Below are positions 11,430 through 22,212 of a stretch of DNA of 58,000 nucleotides, in pieces. The position numbers and the translations under genes were made by a program. This stretch comes from Cryptomeria japonica (Eukaryota; Streptophyta; Pinopsida; Cupressales; Cupressaceae). The notes under the pieces were generated by a model. The model had not been told where the DNA came from and searched no databases. It saw only the letters and a program-made list of their open reading frames with translations. Position 1 is the stretch's first letter; each line of letters starts with the position of its first letter. The stretch lies in assembly GCF_030272615.1 (NCBI RefSeq), contig NC_081414.1:909859009-909917008 (forward strand), given 5' to 3'.

Positions 11430-12169
11430 TGTTTATGGTGAAAATGGATACAACAATATTGAAAGACTAAATGAATTCAACCACAAAACCCTAGCCTAAC
11501 AACAACAAAGATCCAGCATAACATATGAAGATTACCTAAGACAATGCAAATCAAATGAAATCAAAAAGATTATACCATCATGTGTCCAATAGGGTTTTGA
11601 TCTCCATTCTTCCTATCTCCATTGATCTTGCTTGATATATTTGCTCTCAAATTTTATATGCACAAGAGCTCAACAAAGAATGGAAATGTGGTTGCAAGTA
11701 GGCTTGATCGCATATGAAAGTTTGAAAGTGTAGAGTAGTCTCCAAGATTGATTAGTTAGGGTTGATAATGAAGGAAGCATCTCCTTATATAGAAGACACT
11801 ATAAGAAATGGAGGGATAAGATTAAGAGGTGTAAAAGATAAATGGTCAGCTATGATTAGAGGGTAGGTAGAGAAACTAAGAAAATAATGGGAGGGTAGGT
11901 AGTGTAGGAATTAAGAGATGAATGACATGTATCATGGGTAGAAAAGGTTAATGAATTAATTAAATAAATAAAAGTATTTATTTAATCTAGGAAAAAGGAT
12001 AATTTAAATAAATGAATGTATTTATTTAATTGAGAAATAGGCTAGAAGAGGATAAATGAATTAATTAAATAAATAAAGATTTATTTAATTAATAGAAGAA
12101 TTAGGCTTAAAATAATTAAATAAATAAAGATATTTATTTAATTAGACAAGACAATTTTAGGTGTCTACA
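11430..12169 (-). repeat. 3' LTR of element A (740 bp)
   Basis: In sense orientation it starts TGTAGACACCTAAAATTG (at 12169) and ends CCATTTTCACCATAAACA (at 11430). A minus-strand TATA box (TCTATATAAGGAG) is at about 11786-11798. About four AT palindromes lie at 11955-12150, against two in the 5' LTR, which accounts for most of the 112-base length difference. Confidence 0.92.
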
Positions 12170-12215
12170 TTTTGCCCCTCTTTGAGACAATGCAACTTGT
12201 CGCGTTGTTTCAAAG
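12170..12215 (-). promoter_or_regulatory. Polypurine tract and hairpin of element A
   Basis: On the minus strand AAAGAGGGGCAAAA abuts the LTR. Arms 12180-12193 and 12202-12215 form a 14-base stem around an 8-base loop. On the plus strand all 14 pairs form, two of them as G-U. A CTCGAGGGGGCAT block lies further inside at about 12264-12276 and could be a second purine tract. Confidence 0.8.
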
Positions 12216-12689
12216 AAGATAAGATGAACTAATACAAAGTTGCCCCAAGATGGGAATGATATGCCCCCTCGAGAGATTGGATGAAAATGTCTGAAAAGAT
12301 CATAGATAATCTCTCGATAAGAAAGAAAGGCTAGAATGGGATGACCGGATAGAGTGATAGAGTCATGGGATAATGAAGACTGACTTGGGAAATGAGAGGT
12401 AGGGCTAGAGCTGGCTATAAGATAAACCACAAGGGGAATACATCCTCATTGTCATCCACACATCCAAGAGATTAGAGTGCAGAGAGAGAATAGAGCAATA
12501 GCAGTCAGCAATGATGGCATTGGTGCATAGATTCGATCACGTTCACCGATTTCAGAGGCCAGCAAATGCAGAGAGCCAGTAAGTACCACACAACCTCCTT
12601 GTACTTTGTTGCAATAAATGTTGTCATTAATGCATGTCAGGCAGAGCAATAATTGCACATTTAGGTATGTCAAACAAGGTCAAAAAACA

Positions 12690-12860
12690 TTGAGGCACGT
12701 CTGTGCTGGTGCCAGGCGCGTCTAGGTTAGCTAGGCACGTCTGTGTTTGTGCCAGGCGTGTCTGTGCAGGAAAAGGCATCTATGTCAAATGCGAGCGTGT
12801 CTGCATTGTTCAGGTGCGTTTGTGCAATATGTAAGCCTGCTTATGTCTTCTAGGTGTGTT
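12690..12860 (+). repeat. GGCRYGTCTGTG motif array, 3' side of element A
   Basis: About nine copies of variants of GGCACGTCTGTG spaced 18-25 bases apart. Many copies differ only by C-to-T or G-to-A at CpG. The reverse complement of the same motif forms an array at 19981-20165. Confidence 0.75.
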
Positions 12861-12869
12861 TATGTCTAC

Positions 12870-13255
12870 AAGGCCAAATCGACAGTTCTATGATGAACAT
12901 ACAGTGTCAATTGGATAAGCTACTGAGAGGATACACTCAAGTAGGTCCTCTAGGGAAGACTAGAATAGCAAATAGGGCTAGGATTGACAATTCTGTGATA
13001 GAACATACATTGCCAATTAGGAAACTACTCAAGAGGATACACTCAAGCAGAGGCCCTAGGATAGGATAGATCGAGGCCCTTTGTGATGAACAATGAGTAC
13101 TAAGACATAGTACTTTGTGATGAACAGGGAGTACTAAAAAGAGCAGCACTTTGTGATGAACAGGGAGTACCTCGAGGATAAATAGCAACACTTTGTGATG
13201 AACAGTGAATGTCACTAGGATAATAAGCAGCATTTTGTGATAAACAGTGAATGCC
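12870..13255 (+). repeat. CTTTGTGATGAACAGGGAGT tandem array
   Basis: Five units of about 40-47 bases centred on CACTTTGTGATGAACAGGGA, preceded by two longer related units with GATAGAACATACATTGCC and AGGATACACTCAAG. The array precedes the PMD reading frame and is present in expanded form in element C at 41960-42550. Confidence 0.8.
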
Positions 13256-13302
13256 ACTTTAACTGATAGAGCTGATTTGTTTGACTGCAGGAGTACCTAC
13301 CT

Positions 13303-13757
13303 ATGCTGGAGTCACGGGAGAGATTCCCCTCGACTCAGAGTTTACAACCGGAGTTGACATTTGAGGATAGAGCAGCCATTGAGGTTATGGGTTTACGATT
13401 CATTCTGTATGTGCCTGAGTTTTGGGCAAATATGGGATTGCTGACTGCACTTGCTGAGAGATGGCACTCAGAGATGTGCACTTTCCATTTCCCGATGGGT
13501 GAGATGACAGTCACCTTGGAGGATGTATATAGGATACTACGAATACTAATTGATGGGGAGTTAGTACCCTATGATCGAGATAGAGATAGGGATGCACTGA
13601 GATGAGTGTTCCAGGATCCGGGATTGGAGATGAGGGCTGGACATGTGGCTTGAGACACCATGACATAGACAGGATTAACACTACCAGCAGTGTTGGTAGG
13701 AGTGATCAATGGGTTCCTCTATCCAGATAGGGCGACACAAGGGTTGGCTATGTAGCC
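13303..13757 (+). pseudogene. Plant mobile domain (PMD) protein fragment, antisense in element A
   Basis: The frame 13303-13605 reads through VMGLRFILYVPEFWANMGLL, ERWHSEMCTFHFPMGEMT and TLEDVYRILRILIDGE. This matches the PMD signature: a Trp-rich helix, then ERWxxET.TFHxP.GEMT.TLEDV, then a xPIDG motif. A stop at 13603 ends it. Homology with element C continues to about 13745, where A jumps to the sequence found at 45187 in C, so about 2.1 kb of the gene is deleted. PMD proteins of the MAIN/MAIL type act in the nucleus in silencing, and the domain is also known from transposons. The gene lies opposite to gag. Role in the element is unknown. Confidence 0.8.
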
Positions 13758-13796
13758 ATACGTATTTTGACATCATTGTATCATGACACTTATGAT

Positions 13797-13827
<31 letters not shown>

Positions 13828-15364
13828 TGATTTCTTGTGGCAACTATATGCATGTGTACCTATGTGATGCTTATGATATGGATGCAAATATGTACATGAT
13901 GAAATGCAATATTTTTGTTCTTTTATGGGTTTGATATGTTATGCAAATGCAAATGTATGAAATGCAGATGAATATGATGAGAATGTAGAATGTGCTAACA
14001 TGTGTTGTGTGCAGGATGTGATGCAATTGTGATATCTATATGTATATATGAAATGATAATATGTGGTAATGAAGGTGCAAACTACATGAAATGCAAATGT
14101 TTTTGGTGTGTCATTATATTCAATCATGTGATAATAGGCTATACAGACTCAAGAAGGATGATGGAAGTCAATCAAGAAAGGGGCATGGAAGATAGAAGAT
14201 ATGAAAATGAAAAGAGCTCCTTGTGCGTTATCATCATTGAGCTTTATTATAGCAAGTAGGTTATGGCAATCAAGGCATATGTTTGACCCAAAAAGTCATT
14301 GTACCTGTTTGCATGGAGATAAGACAGTCTCAAACAAGGAATGCCCCAATTCATACTAGACTCATAATGTCCTCATATCCTTGGACAAGTCATAGCATTA
14401 CTAAGAGACAATCCACAGACAACAAAAGAAAAATAGGTGACGATACCCCATCCTCGCCTTTCTAGTCAAAGACATCCTGGAGATAGAATCTCTAGTCAAA
14501 GACCAACCGGAAAAGCTAAAAGACATGTCACCAGAAAGATAAAATCAAAAGAAAACCAAGACTCGACACCAACATCCACTATAGTCCTCAAGTTTAGTGT
14601 CTCTTGTCACTTGTATAAGTCTATTTGATTGTGGTCACAATGTTTACTTTCACAAAAAGGATAGATAGCACTGAACCATAATGTTGTCTGAGTCTATTGA
14701 AAGATTTGATTTGTTGAAGCCCATTATTGCTACTCTGTCTCATCTGAAACTGACTGAATCCATGCAATTGATACTTTATTGTGGAGAAGATGAAACTTTA
14801 TTGCGGATCGACAATGCAAGTGTTGCTTTATTCCAGATTGTGTGTGGATAGACTGAAAAAAAGTGAAAGAAGTTGTACTCCTTGAAACATGTGATGCTCT
14901 TAGTTCCACACCCACCACTAGATGTAGGATTTGCCTTAGCCACAGATAGGAGCTGATTTATTATGGATGGAAAGGGGTGAGAAGGAATGTTCATTATGAA
15001 TGGCGAACCAATCTTGGGTAGATCAATAACAAGCCATGATGGGAATGTGTAAAATTTATTATGGATGAAGAGGTTGTGAATGTGTGCAAAGTGAAAGGAT
15101 GAAATGGAATCTTGAAGGAGGGAGGAGCAACGTCTCTACGCATGGCGCTGGTGACCTAGTTTTCACCATGGTACTTGCCCAGGGTGCCACCGAGGTGGTT
15201 TTCACCATTGGATGAAATGTTTTTCTGTTTTTCAATTTTTTTGTGTCACAAGATGCCTGTTTGCCAGGTTTTCACTGAATAATGATTTTTTTATGTTTAT
15301 GATTTTATTTTTTTTTGGAATTTTTTTGAATTTTTGTATTTTTGAATTAGGATACTTTGAAGAG
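13758..15364. other. Spacer between PMD gene and integrase end, element A
   Basis: No gene is seen. It aligns along its length with 45187-47640 of element C apart from that element's solo LTR. An AT run is at 13794-13823. Near 15155-15275 the block TTTTCACCATGG and two relatives (GTGGTTTTCACC, GCCAGGTTTTCACTG) recur, and the same blocks are found in C near 47430-47570 and once in D near 53820. Short open frames here look like chance. Confidence 0.6.
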
Positions 15365-15600
15365 CTATGTGTAAAACTTGCGAAGGTGCATGTTGTTGAT
15401 AGGATCCTCTAAAGGTTCACCCTTTGTGGTTGAGAGCTGATATGCACCAAATCCATATGTTGCTATGATGATGTAAGGACCAAGCCAGTTTGGTTCAAAC
15501 TTTCCCTTCTTTTCTTTATCTTCCTGATTTTTAGGATTTTCTTTGAGAACTAAGTCACCCACCTCAAATGTGTGAGGCTTTACCTTGTGATTGTAGTTGC
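15365..15600 (-). pseudogene. Integrase C-terminal remnant, element A
   Basis: The frame 15365-15562 reads GDLVLKENPKNQEDKEKKGK, FEPNWLGPYIIIATYG and closes with INNMHLRKFYT. This is the post-core DNA-binding end of a gypsy integrase (GDLVLK...GPY motif) and ends the polyprotein. Matching sequence is at 47640-47870 in C and 53927-54169 in D. Upstream of about 15600 homology to integrase stops abruptly, so the catalytic core is absent. Confidence 0.85.
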
Positions 15601-15676
15601 ATCATTCCTTGACTGAATGTTGTGTAGCTCAAGTGACTATCTTCCTTGATGAAGGAAATGAGATAGAATTACTAGC

Positions 15677-16489
15677 CTATGGACTACACAAGCCCGTATG
15701 CATGTCGCCTAAAGAAGTTTGGGCATCCCTGATAACAAAGTCCTTCAAGGAAGTTCCATTAAAGGTCCATGATGTATCACCAGAAGGGAAAGGATGTGTG
15801 GAACAAGTAGATGAGTGATGAAGACTTATGATTGTGAAAAGAAGTGAAAGTAGGATAGCATGATGGAGAATTAGGATCAACAAGTGTGCTTTTTGACTTA
15901 AAATTTTAGAACTTTTGCCCCCAGTTATTTTGGTATTAGGGGAGATCAACTCTTGCTCTTTTTGCTTCATAGGATTTTTATCCTTGACTTTGATTTTTGT
16001 GGAGTCCAGTAGCTTTTGATTTTGATTTGGACTAAAGGACTTTTCTTTATTATTGACTTTTAGATTTTTCTTTTCAAATCTTGATTTTTGATCCCCAATA
16101 AGTGAGGACTTTTGTGATTCTTGTTGATCCAAGTCTGGAAGTGGAGTGGAAATGGAATGAGTGGATGATATGGTAAAGCTATAAGAGTTCTCAAGAGGGC
16201 TGGCAATACACTCAATAGATTCTTTGCTGGAACCACTCTTAGGACTATTGATATCAAGAGGTGCTTGCACCACCAGAGGAGATTCACATTCAAACTTAGT
16301 AGCCACAACACTAGGTGCTTCGTACCCAATTCTTTCGCATTGCAAATTGTTTATAGATTGTTCTTGTCGACTGAATGTCTTAGAAGATAGTGGGAGTTGA
16401 TCAACATGAAAGATATACTCACCACATCCCAGGTCTTTAACCTTGAATTTTTGTTTGAGCTCTATTTGTTTTGATGTAGAAGCTTTCAA
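15677..16489 (-). CDS. 270-aa frame after protease, hydrophobic near C-terminus, unknown
   Basis: The longest uninterrupted frame of element A. Its first 50 or so residues (KQKFKVKDLGCGEYIFHVDQ) continue the protease-side polyprotein, and the same reading extends upstream toward 16640. The middle is rich in Ser, Lys and Gln. Residues 202-223 (LLILILHHAILLSLLFTIIS) form one strong hydrophobic segment like a membrane span, followed by about 45 residues ending GDMHTGLCSP. It sits where RT should be. It may be an unrelated coding segment that replaced pol, an envelope-like piece, or a chance frame over a deletion junction. I do not recognise it. Confidence 0.5.
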   Translation of the reverse strand: MKASTSKQIELKQKFKVKDLGCGEYIFHVDQLPLSSKTFSRQEQSINNLQCERIGYEAPSVVATKFECESPLVVQAPLDINSPKSGSSKESIECIASPLENSYSFTISSTHSISTPLPDLDQQESQKSSLIGDQKSRFEKKNLKVNNKEKSFSPNQNQKLLDSTKIKVKDKNPMKQKEQELISPNTKITGGKSSKILSQKAHLLILILHHAILLSLLFTIISLHHSSTCSTHPFPSGDTSWTFNGTSLKDFVIRDAQTSLGDMHTGLCSP

Positions 16490-16642
16490 TGATTCTAGAT
16501 CTACATCTCTTGATGAAGGAATAGCTTCTTGATTGATTGGGATTGTTATTTTTGATCTAGGCCATAGATTGTTGAAATATATAAATGGATTTGGATCAGC
16601 TTTGATGGTGACTTCAACTCCATTGTGTGGAAACTTGATACA

Positions 16643-16935
16643 TCAATGATATGTTGAGGGTAATGCATTCATCTCATGAATCCATGGGAGTCCTAGTAAT
16701 ATATTGTATGTGAGATCTAGGTCTAGGACTTGACAAACCACATCCTTTGTAATTGGCCCAACTCTGAGAAGCAAGGTGATTGTACCTTTGGATGAATGCT
16801 CTTCATCATCATATGCCTTGATGGTAATTTTTTTGGTAGCATTCACAGCTTTTTTAGAATATCCCAATTGTTTAATAGTGCTCAATGTACAGATGGTTAG
16901 ACCTGCTCCTCCATCTATTAGGACTCATTTTATTC
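16643..16935 (-). pseudogene. Gypsy aspartic protease, element A
   Basis: The active-site loop reads IDGGAGLTICT, with Gly in place of the usual Ser/Thr of DSG/DTG. The flap and C-terminal part (VVCQVLDLDLTYNILLGLPWIH) match the YNILLGRPWIH signature of plant gypsy proteases. A stop near 16642 separates it from the next frame. It would cut Gag-Pol. Confidence 0.8.
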
Positions 16936-16942
16936 GGTGCTT

Positions 16943-17512
16943 CTATATGAAGGCTTTAATGTGTAAAGGTGCATTATGTGGTTGGCTTACAGAGGCATTG
17001 TCAGCTTCTGTGAATGTAAGGGAGTGTGGAACAAAAAGGTATCCCACCATGGCTTGAAACTGATCCACATTCAAATCAGTAGGGATGGAAGTGACTCTCA
17101 AAGTTTTGTCAAGAATGGCTTTATGTATAGGGGATATGCGTAAGAGCTCGAGGATGGAGATAAGTGCAGGTGTCTTCAATAACTGTTCTACAAGGTCATA
17201 CTCAGGTTTGGCTGATGAGGAAGTGGTGTTTTTAGCTAGAGCACCTTGCAAGCTGAATTTACCTCGATGAGTTGTGATATTACATTCAGAGGTAGGTTCG
17301 GAAGAAGATCCAATGCCTTTTAGGACAATCTTGGGTCTTTGGATATAACTTTTTAGCGTTTTGTCCTTAATGATAATGGTAGAGACATAATTGTCCATTG
17401 AAATGTGATTGATTGTTGAATCATAGTTATAAGATGCTCTGGTATAGTTGGTTTGGTCATCTGTGGCTTTAGCTTTTCCCTTGTCATGTTTTGGGAATGG
17501 TTCTTTAAACAT
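16943..17512 (-). pseudogene. Gag-Pol linker before protease, element A
   Basis: A 189-residue frame between the zinc knuckle and protease. The segment YDLVEQLLKTPALISILELL followed by ISPIHKAILDKTL resembles the helical spacer that precedes protease in Tat-like gypsy polyproteins. The first part is rich in Lys, Asp and Asn. It runs on toward the protease with a frame change at about 16940. Confidence 0.7.
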
Positions 17513-17590
17513 TTCATGTTCTTGATTGGATGAGTGTCCTTCAATCTCAATGTCACCTCTATCAATGAGATCATGTATGATGTTCTTAAG

Positions 17591-19422
17591 TCAATGACAG
17601 TTTCTTATTTTATGACCCTTGCTCTTATGAAATTCACAATATTCATCGTCCTTCCAGCAATTTGGTTTAACCTTTGGTTCATATGGAGGTAGATCTGGGA
17701 TTGTGATTATCTTGTTTGCCACTAGCTTCTTGAAAATTGATTCTAGTGGTTCTCTCAATGGAGTGTACTTCCTTTGTGACTTGGAAGTTGTTTGAGTATT
17801 CACTTGTTTGTTTGTAGAGCTTGATCCAAAAAAAACAATTTTGGGTCGCACTGTATTGGCATCAACAACACCATCATTGACTGTGTTCTTATTTTTATTC
17901 CAAAATCTTGGCTTATCTTTTCCTTTAAAGTCCTCTTTATTTTCTTTGAATATCTTAATGACTCCTTATTCAATTAGGAACTTCTCTATTGCTAAGCCTT
18001 TTTCAATGATGTCTTTGAAGGTGGACAAACAAGCTTTTCTTAGGTCATAACCAATGTCTTTGTTAACATTCTAGGTGAACATCTCTACCATTTGTTTATG
18101 TGGAATTACACAAGAGCATCTGTTGGCTAGATTTCTCCATCTTTGTAAAAATGATGAAAAAAATTCTCCATCCTTTTGCTTGGTGTTGCACAGGGTAGTG
18201 ACTGATATGTCTGTCTCTATGTTGTATGAGAAATGTTGTATAAATGCCTCAGCTAAGTCACCCCATGACTTAATTCCAGGTGGGAGTTGGGAGAACCATT
18301 CCATAGCTTGATCACCTAAGCTCTATGGGAATAATCTCATCAAATATGTCTCTTCTACTGCTACCTCAATGCAAGCTATGAAAACTGTCTTATATGTGCC
18401 TTAGGATCCCCTTTTCCTCTATACTTATCAAACTTAGGTGTCACAAAGTGTGTAGGAAATGGAGGCATTGGAATGCTCTTGTCAAATGGATAAGGACATA
18501 TGTCTCTCATTGTGTAAGCTGGCTTCGGTGTATTTATGTCCTCCATTTTCTTTTGTAAGTCCTTGATTTGCTGTTCCAAATTATTCTTGGGTGGAGACCG
18601 ACTTCTTGGACCATACCCCATGCCTGAACCACTGGGTGGAGGAGGAGCATGTTGCATATATGGATGATATTGATCATACACATGTTCATATGGAGGAGGT
18701 CTATAATGATTCTGTGTATATGGACCACTTGGTATAGAGTCATGATGAGGAATGGAATATCTATTTTGTCCATGTATACCATACTCTATAGGCATGTCAT
18801 GAGTTTGTTCTAGTGTGTTGACCCCAAATTTGACGTTGGGTTTCCTTGTGTCCAAATTTTGATCATGCCTTTGGATATCCAATTGCCTTGCTGGTTGATC
18901 CTTAGCATTGGTATGTGATTGAGTATATTTTTCTGCATAAGACCTCCATAATGGTCTGCGAAGGTGAGTATCATATGCTTGGCCTTGTGTATGTAAGACC
19001 TTAGGTTTTTGAAAAAAAGATGATGGTGATTCAGGCACAAGATGTGGTCATCTATTGCCTCCACTATTAGGCCTCCTTTGATCCATGTTGAGGTGAGGTT
19101 GCAAAGGTTGATTTTCCATTATTTGAGACGTGTTAAAATCATGGGGTATCTTGGCTCCACTTTGTGCCATCACTTGTAAGAAGTATTGTCTATCTCCCCT
19201 CATTATTTCCTCAACCAATCAATTGAAACGGGGATCCATAATGGAGTCTTCCACTTCTACTGATTGTATTGAAATGTTGTCCATATTGTCATTGTGTGTA
19301 CCATTGTTGTTTGTAGTGTCCATGTTCTCAACATTTGGAATGTTTCTATAAGCATCCATGTCAGGTAATGTAGTATGATCAAAATTGAAAAAGATATCAT
19401 TGTCATACTCATAGGAACTCAT
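17591..19422 (-). pseudogene. Gypsy gag, element A (capsid and zinc knuckle), broken
   Basis: The likely start is the Met at 19422 (MSSYEYDNDIFFNFD), the first long frame after the leader. In sense order come an acidic N-terminal part (to 19219), a proline/tyrosine-rich part with NNLEQQIKDLQKKMEDI (18376-19038), the capsid core MEWFSQLPPGIKSWGDLAEAF and FFSSFLQRWRNLANRC (18071-18304), and a zinc-knuckle-like CEFHKSKGHKIRNC (17591-17851). At least four stops or frameshifts divide it. Gag packages the element RNA. Confidence 0.85.
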
Positions 19423-19980
19423 GTTTGCAGACTCTTGAGCCTCTTTAGTTTCTCTCCTAGTTTTTTGGGAATGAGTTTCAACCTTGAACTAGGTATTGAC
19501 CAATATGTGTGAGACTAGATGAAAACGGAAAGAGTATGGAAGACCAAGAGTTGGATGAAATATAAATGAATCTGAAGTTTACTTGCAATGTCCAAAGTGT
19601 AAGACCAAGTATGTATGTAGTAGAGTAGGTGTGACTTCCAAAAATATGATAGTTTCTCTTGATAAGGTAAGTTGACCTTGACTCTAAGTAAGACCAAATA
19701 AGACCCAAAGGTGATAGACCTTGATGAGGGACCACTTAGCAAAATGTTGTTGTATGTAATGTGTTGACAAAGTATGATGAGGACAAGCAACTAGCCTTTT
19801 GACTCAAGTTTAGACAAATGTGAATGTAATGTAAGGTGTAAAGCAATGATGGACTTTGTGAGACCCAAAGATAGGTTGAATGCTAGATGAAAACCCAGAG
19901 AGATAACCTAGGAAGCTCAATAAGTCTGAAACTGACTATTTCTTGTTTGCTAGATTGTAAAAAAATTTCAATTCTGAACA

Positions 19981-20165
19981 TAGACATGCCTATATACTTC
20001 ACAGACACGCTTAAATGACACAGATGCTATTCTGTCAGACACAGACGCGTTTCTAAGATGTTGTAAGTGCAATGTTGCTCAAGAGGACATAGACGCATTT
20101 TTGCCCTTCACAGACGCGGTTATATGACACAAAAGTGACTCTATCAAACATAGACGTATTTCTTA
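19981..20165 (+). repeat. CACAGACGCG motif array, 5' side of element A
   Basis: About seven copies of CACAGACGCG, CATAGACGCA, CACAGACACG and similar, 18-40 bases apart. It is the reverse complement of the array at 12690-12860, so the two arrays lie in inverted orientation about 7 kb apart inside one element. Confidence 0.72.
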
Positions 20166-20723
20166 AAACTGAGTGTAATTTTTCCAATCTATGAAGTGAC
20201 TTGTTGTGACCAAATCTGAATGTTTGACTGTTTTTCATGACAAGAGGACACAATGTTGATGAGGACTCAATGTTTGCAAGTATTTAGACTCAAAATGACT
20301 TAAAGAAAAGTGTGTTGTTTGATGTAAAATTGTTTTGCATACACTTGAAGACACAAAAGACACAATGTTTTAATGTTTGGTCTTGAATGTTTGATTGTTC
20401 AAAATAAGACAAGCACAATTCTTATGGCTGGCCAAGACAATAGTTTTGATCCCACATGAGGCTACGTTATTCAGAGTGGATACTTAGATGCTTGACCCCA
20501 CTGGCTCCACCCTCAGCACTCACTTCTCAGGGCAGCCAAGCATCAGTCCCCATGAAAACTCCCCGTGACAAACTTTGTATCTCTACTAAGAACCGTATGT
20601 GTGTGGGCCGCTCCAGAGGTCCGACCTCCTGCCCCAACAACTAGAAGGATTTTGGCTTCTAAAACAAAAAGGTGCTAGTAAGGGCATCTACTCATGTGGC
20701 CATACATGCGGCACTTCCAACTC

Positions 20724-20788
20724 TATAAATATAGAAGGCTCCTAGCCGGTAGGGGTAATGCCTTACAACTGATCAAATAAATTTGATC
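20724..20788 (+). promoter_or_regulatory. Plus-strand TATAAATA and palindrome in leader of A
   Basis: TATAAATA at 20724-20731 is a canonical TATA box, but oriented opposite to gag. At 20771-20788 GATCAAAT and ATTTGATC form a perfect 8-base palindrome with a 2-base gap. It may be an antisense promoter or a fragment of an older LTR; neither is shown. Confidence 0.35.
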
Positions 20789-21182
20789 AAATGGGTTTAT
20801 GGGGAGACATAGTGTCGGTATGAACTAATCAGCACACGTTATCCATATTTTTCACCATGTATACAATTGTTTATAGTGGTTTGGAAGAGGTGGGTTTTCC
20901 TCACTACCACTTGGGTCATTCTATCCTCACTAGTAGTCCTAATGAACACATGAGGAGACAGGCCCTCTAAAGATGAAACAAAAAGAGCCTATTGCTCAAG
21001 ACACAAAAGACACTAGTTCAATTTTAGTGCACCAATTGAAGTTTTTAATAATCTATGAAAATAAGGCACACAATAAAGATCAAAAACCCTTGCCAAAATT
21101 CTGCAACAAATATTTATTAATAGTTTTGCAATAATACCCCTCCTGCAAGCACACAAGTTAGGTAAATTTTAGATTCAAAAGA

Positions 21183-22130
21183 CTTTGTGAAATAGGGGCC
21201 TTCGAGAATGCATTTTTTTTACCAATTCAAAGATTTGATTCATCATAAAAAAAGACCACATGTAAAATTTCAAGAAATTTCCAGAAATGTAATAAAATCC
21301 AAAAAAATTGCTAATTTGCACCAAAAATTAATTTTTTATGAAAAATCATAAAAAATTCATATAAAATGCAAAATTGATCCAAAAAATCTAAAATTTTTAG
21401 TGGACAGTCCTAATGACCTTCCAAACCTATATAAAACAATTCTTGCAACAAATCCAAGCAGTTTGTGAGATATGAGCAAAATAATGCAAAACTCTAATTT
21501 TCAAAGATCCAATTTTTGATGAATGATTTTGATTCAAATTTAAAATTAAAAAATTGAGTCTGTGTAAAAATCAGGGAACTTTCCAAAAATATAAGAAAAT
21601 CTAAAAAATTCACTAATTTGCTCTCAAAATTAATTTTTCATGAAAATATATAACAAATTCATAGAAATTTCAAATATGTTCCAATAACTCTGATTTTTTT
21701 ATTGAAAATCTTTGATAATTTTATTGACGTATAAAAAAAATTTGATGCCAAAATGCAAAGCCGTTTGTGAGATTTGATCAAAACAATGAAAAACCCTAAT
21801 GTTTAAAGATCCAATTTTTTAGAAAATATTTTGCATCAAACTTAAAATCACAAAGAACAAATCCTGTGTATAACTATGAGATATTTCCAAAAATGTAAGA
21901 AAATCTAAAAAATTCGCTCATTTGTTGTCAAAATCAATTTTTTATGAAAATTCATAAACAATTCATAGAAAATTAAAATATGCTCCAAAAGATCTAAATT
22001 TTGGTTTGAGAGCTCTTGATACTATCTTCAACTTGCAAAAATAATTTGGTGCAAAATTTCTAAGCCGTTTGTGAGATATGATCAAATTTCTCCAAGATCT
22101 TGATTTTGTGTCCAAAACCCTAGCTACACA
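21183..22130. repeat. Tandem repeat, about 303-bp period, three copies plus partial
   Basis: The marker GTTTGTGAGATATGATCAAA or a close variant recurs at about 21183, 21461, 21763 and 22068. Each unit then has AAAACCCTAAT, GATCCAATTTTT, a TTTCCAAAAATGTAAGAAAA block and CAAAATTAATTTTTTATGAA. The copies are diverged, so the array is old. It lies next to the primer site of element A. Confidence 0.85.
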
Positions 22131-22212
22131 AGGTTATTATCCAAATTGTTTTACAAAACAGCAATATATGGTTAGGAAAACCTGCAAAAAAAACATAGAT
22201 CTAACAAAAATC

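Noticed and set aside
15597-15818. 73-aa plus-strand frame
   Set aside because: Runs antisense to the end of the 270-aa minus frame and the integrase remnant, with no motif of its own.
20456-20644. 62-aa frame in the leader of A as a small gene
   Set aside because: No homology is recognised and there is no matching frame elsewhere in the family. The less AT-rich island makes open frames more likely.
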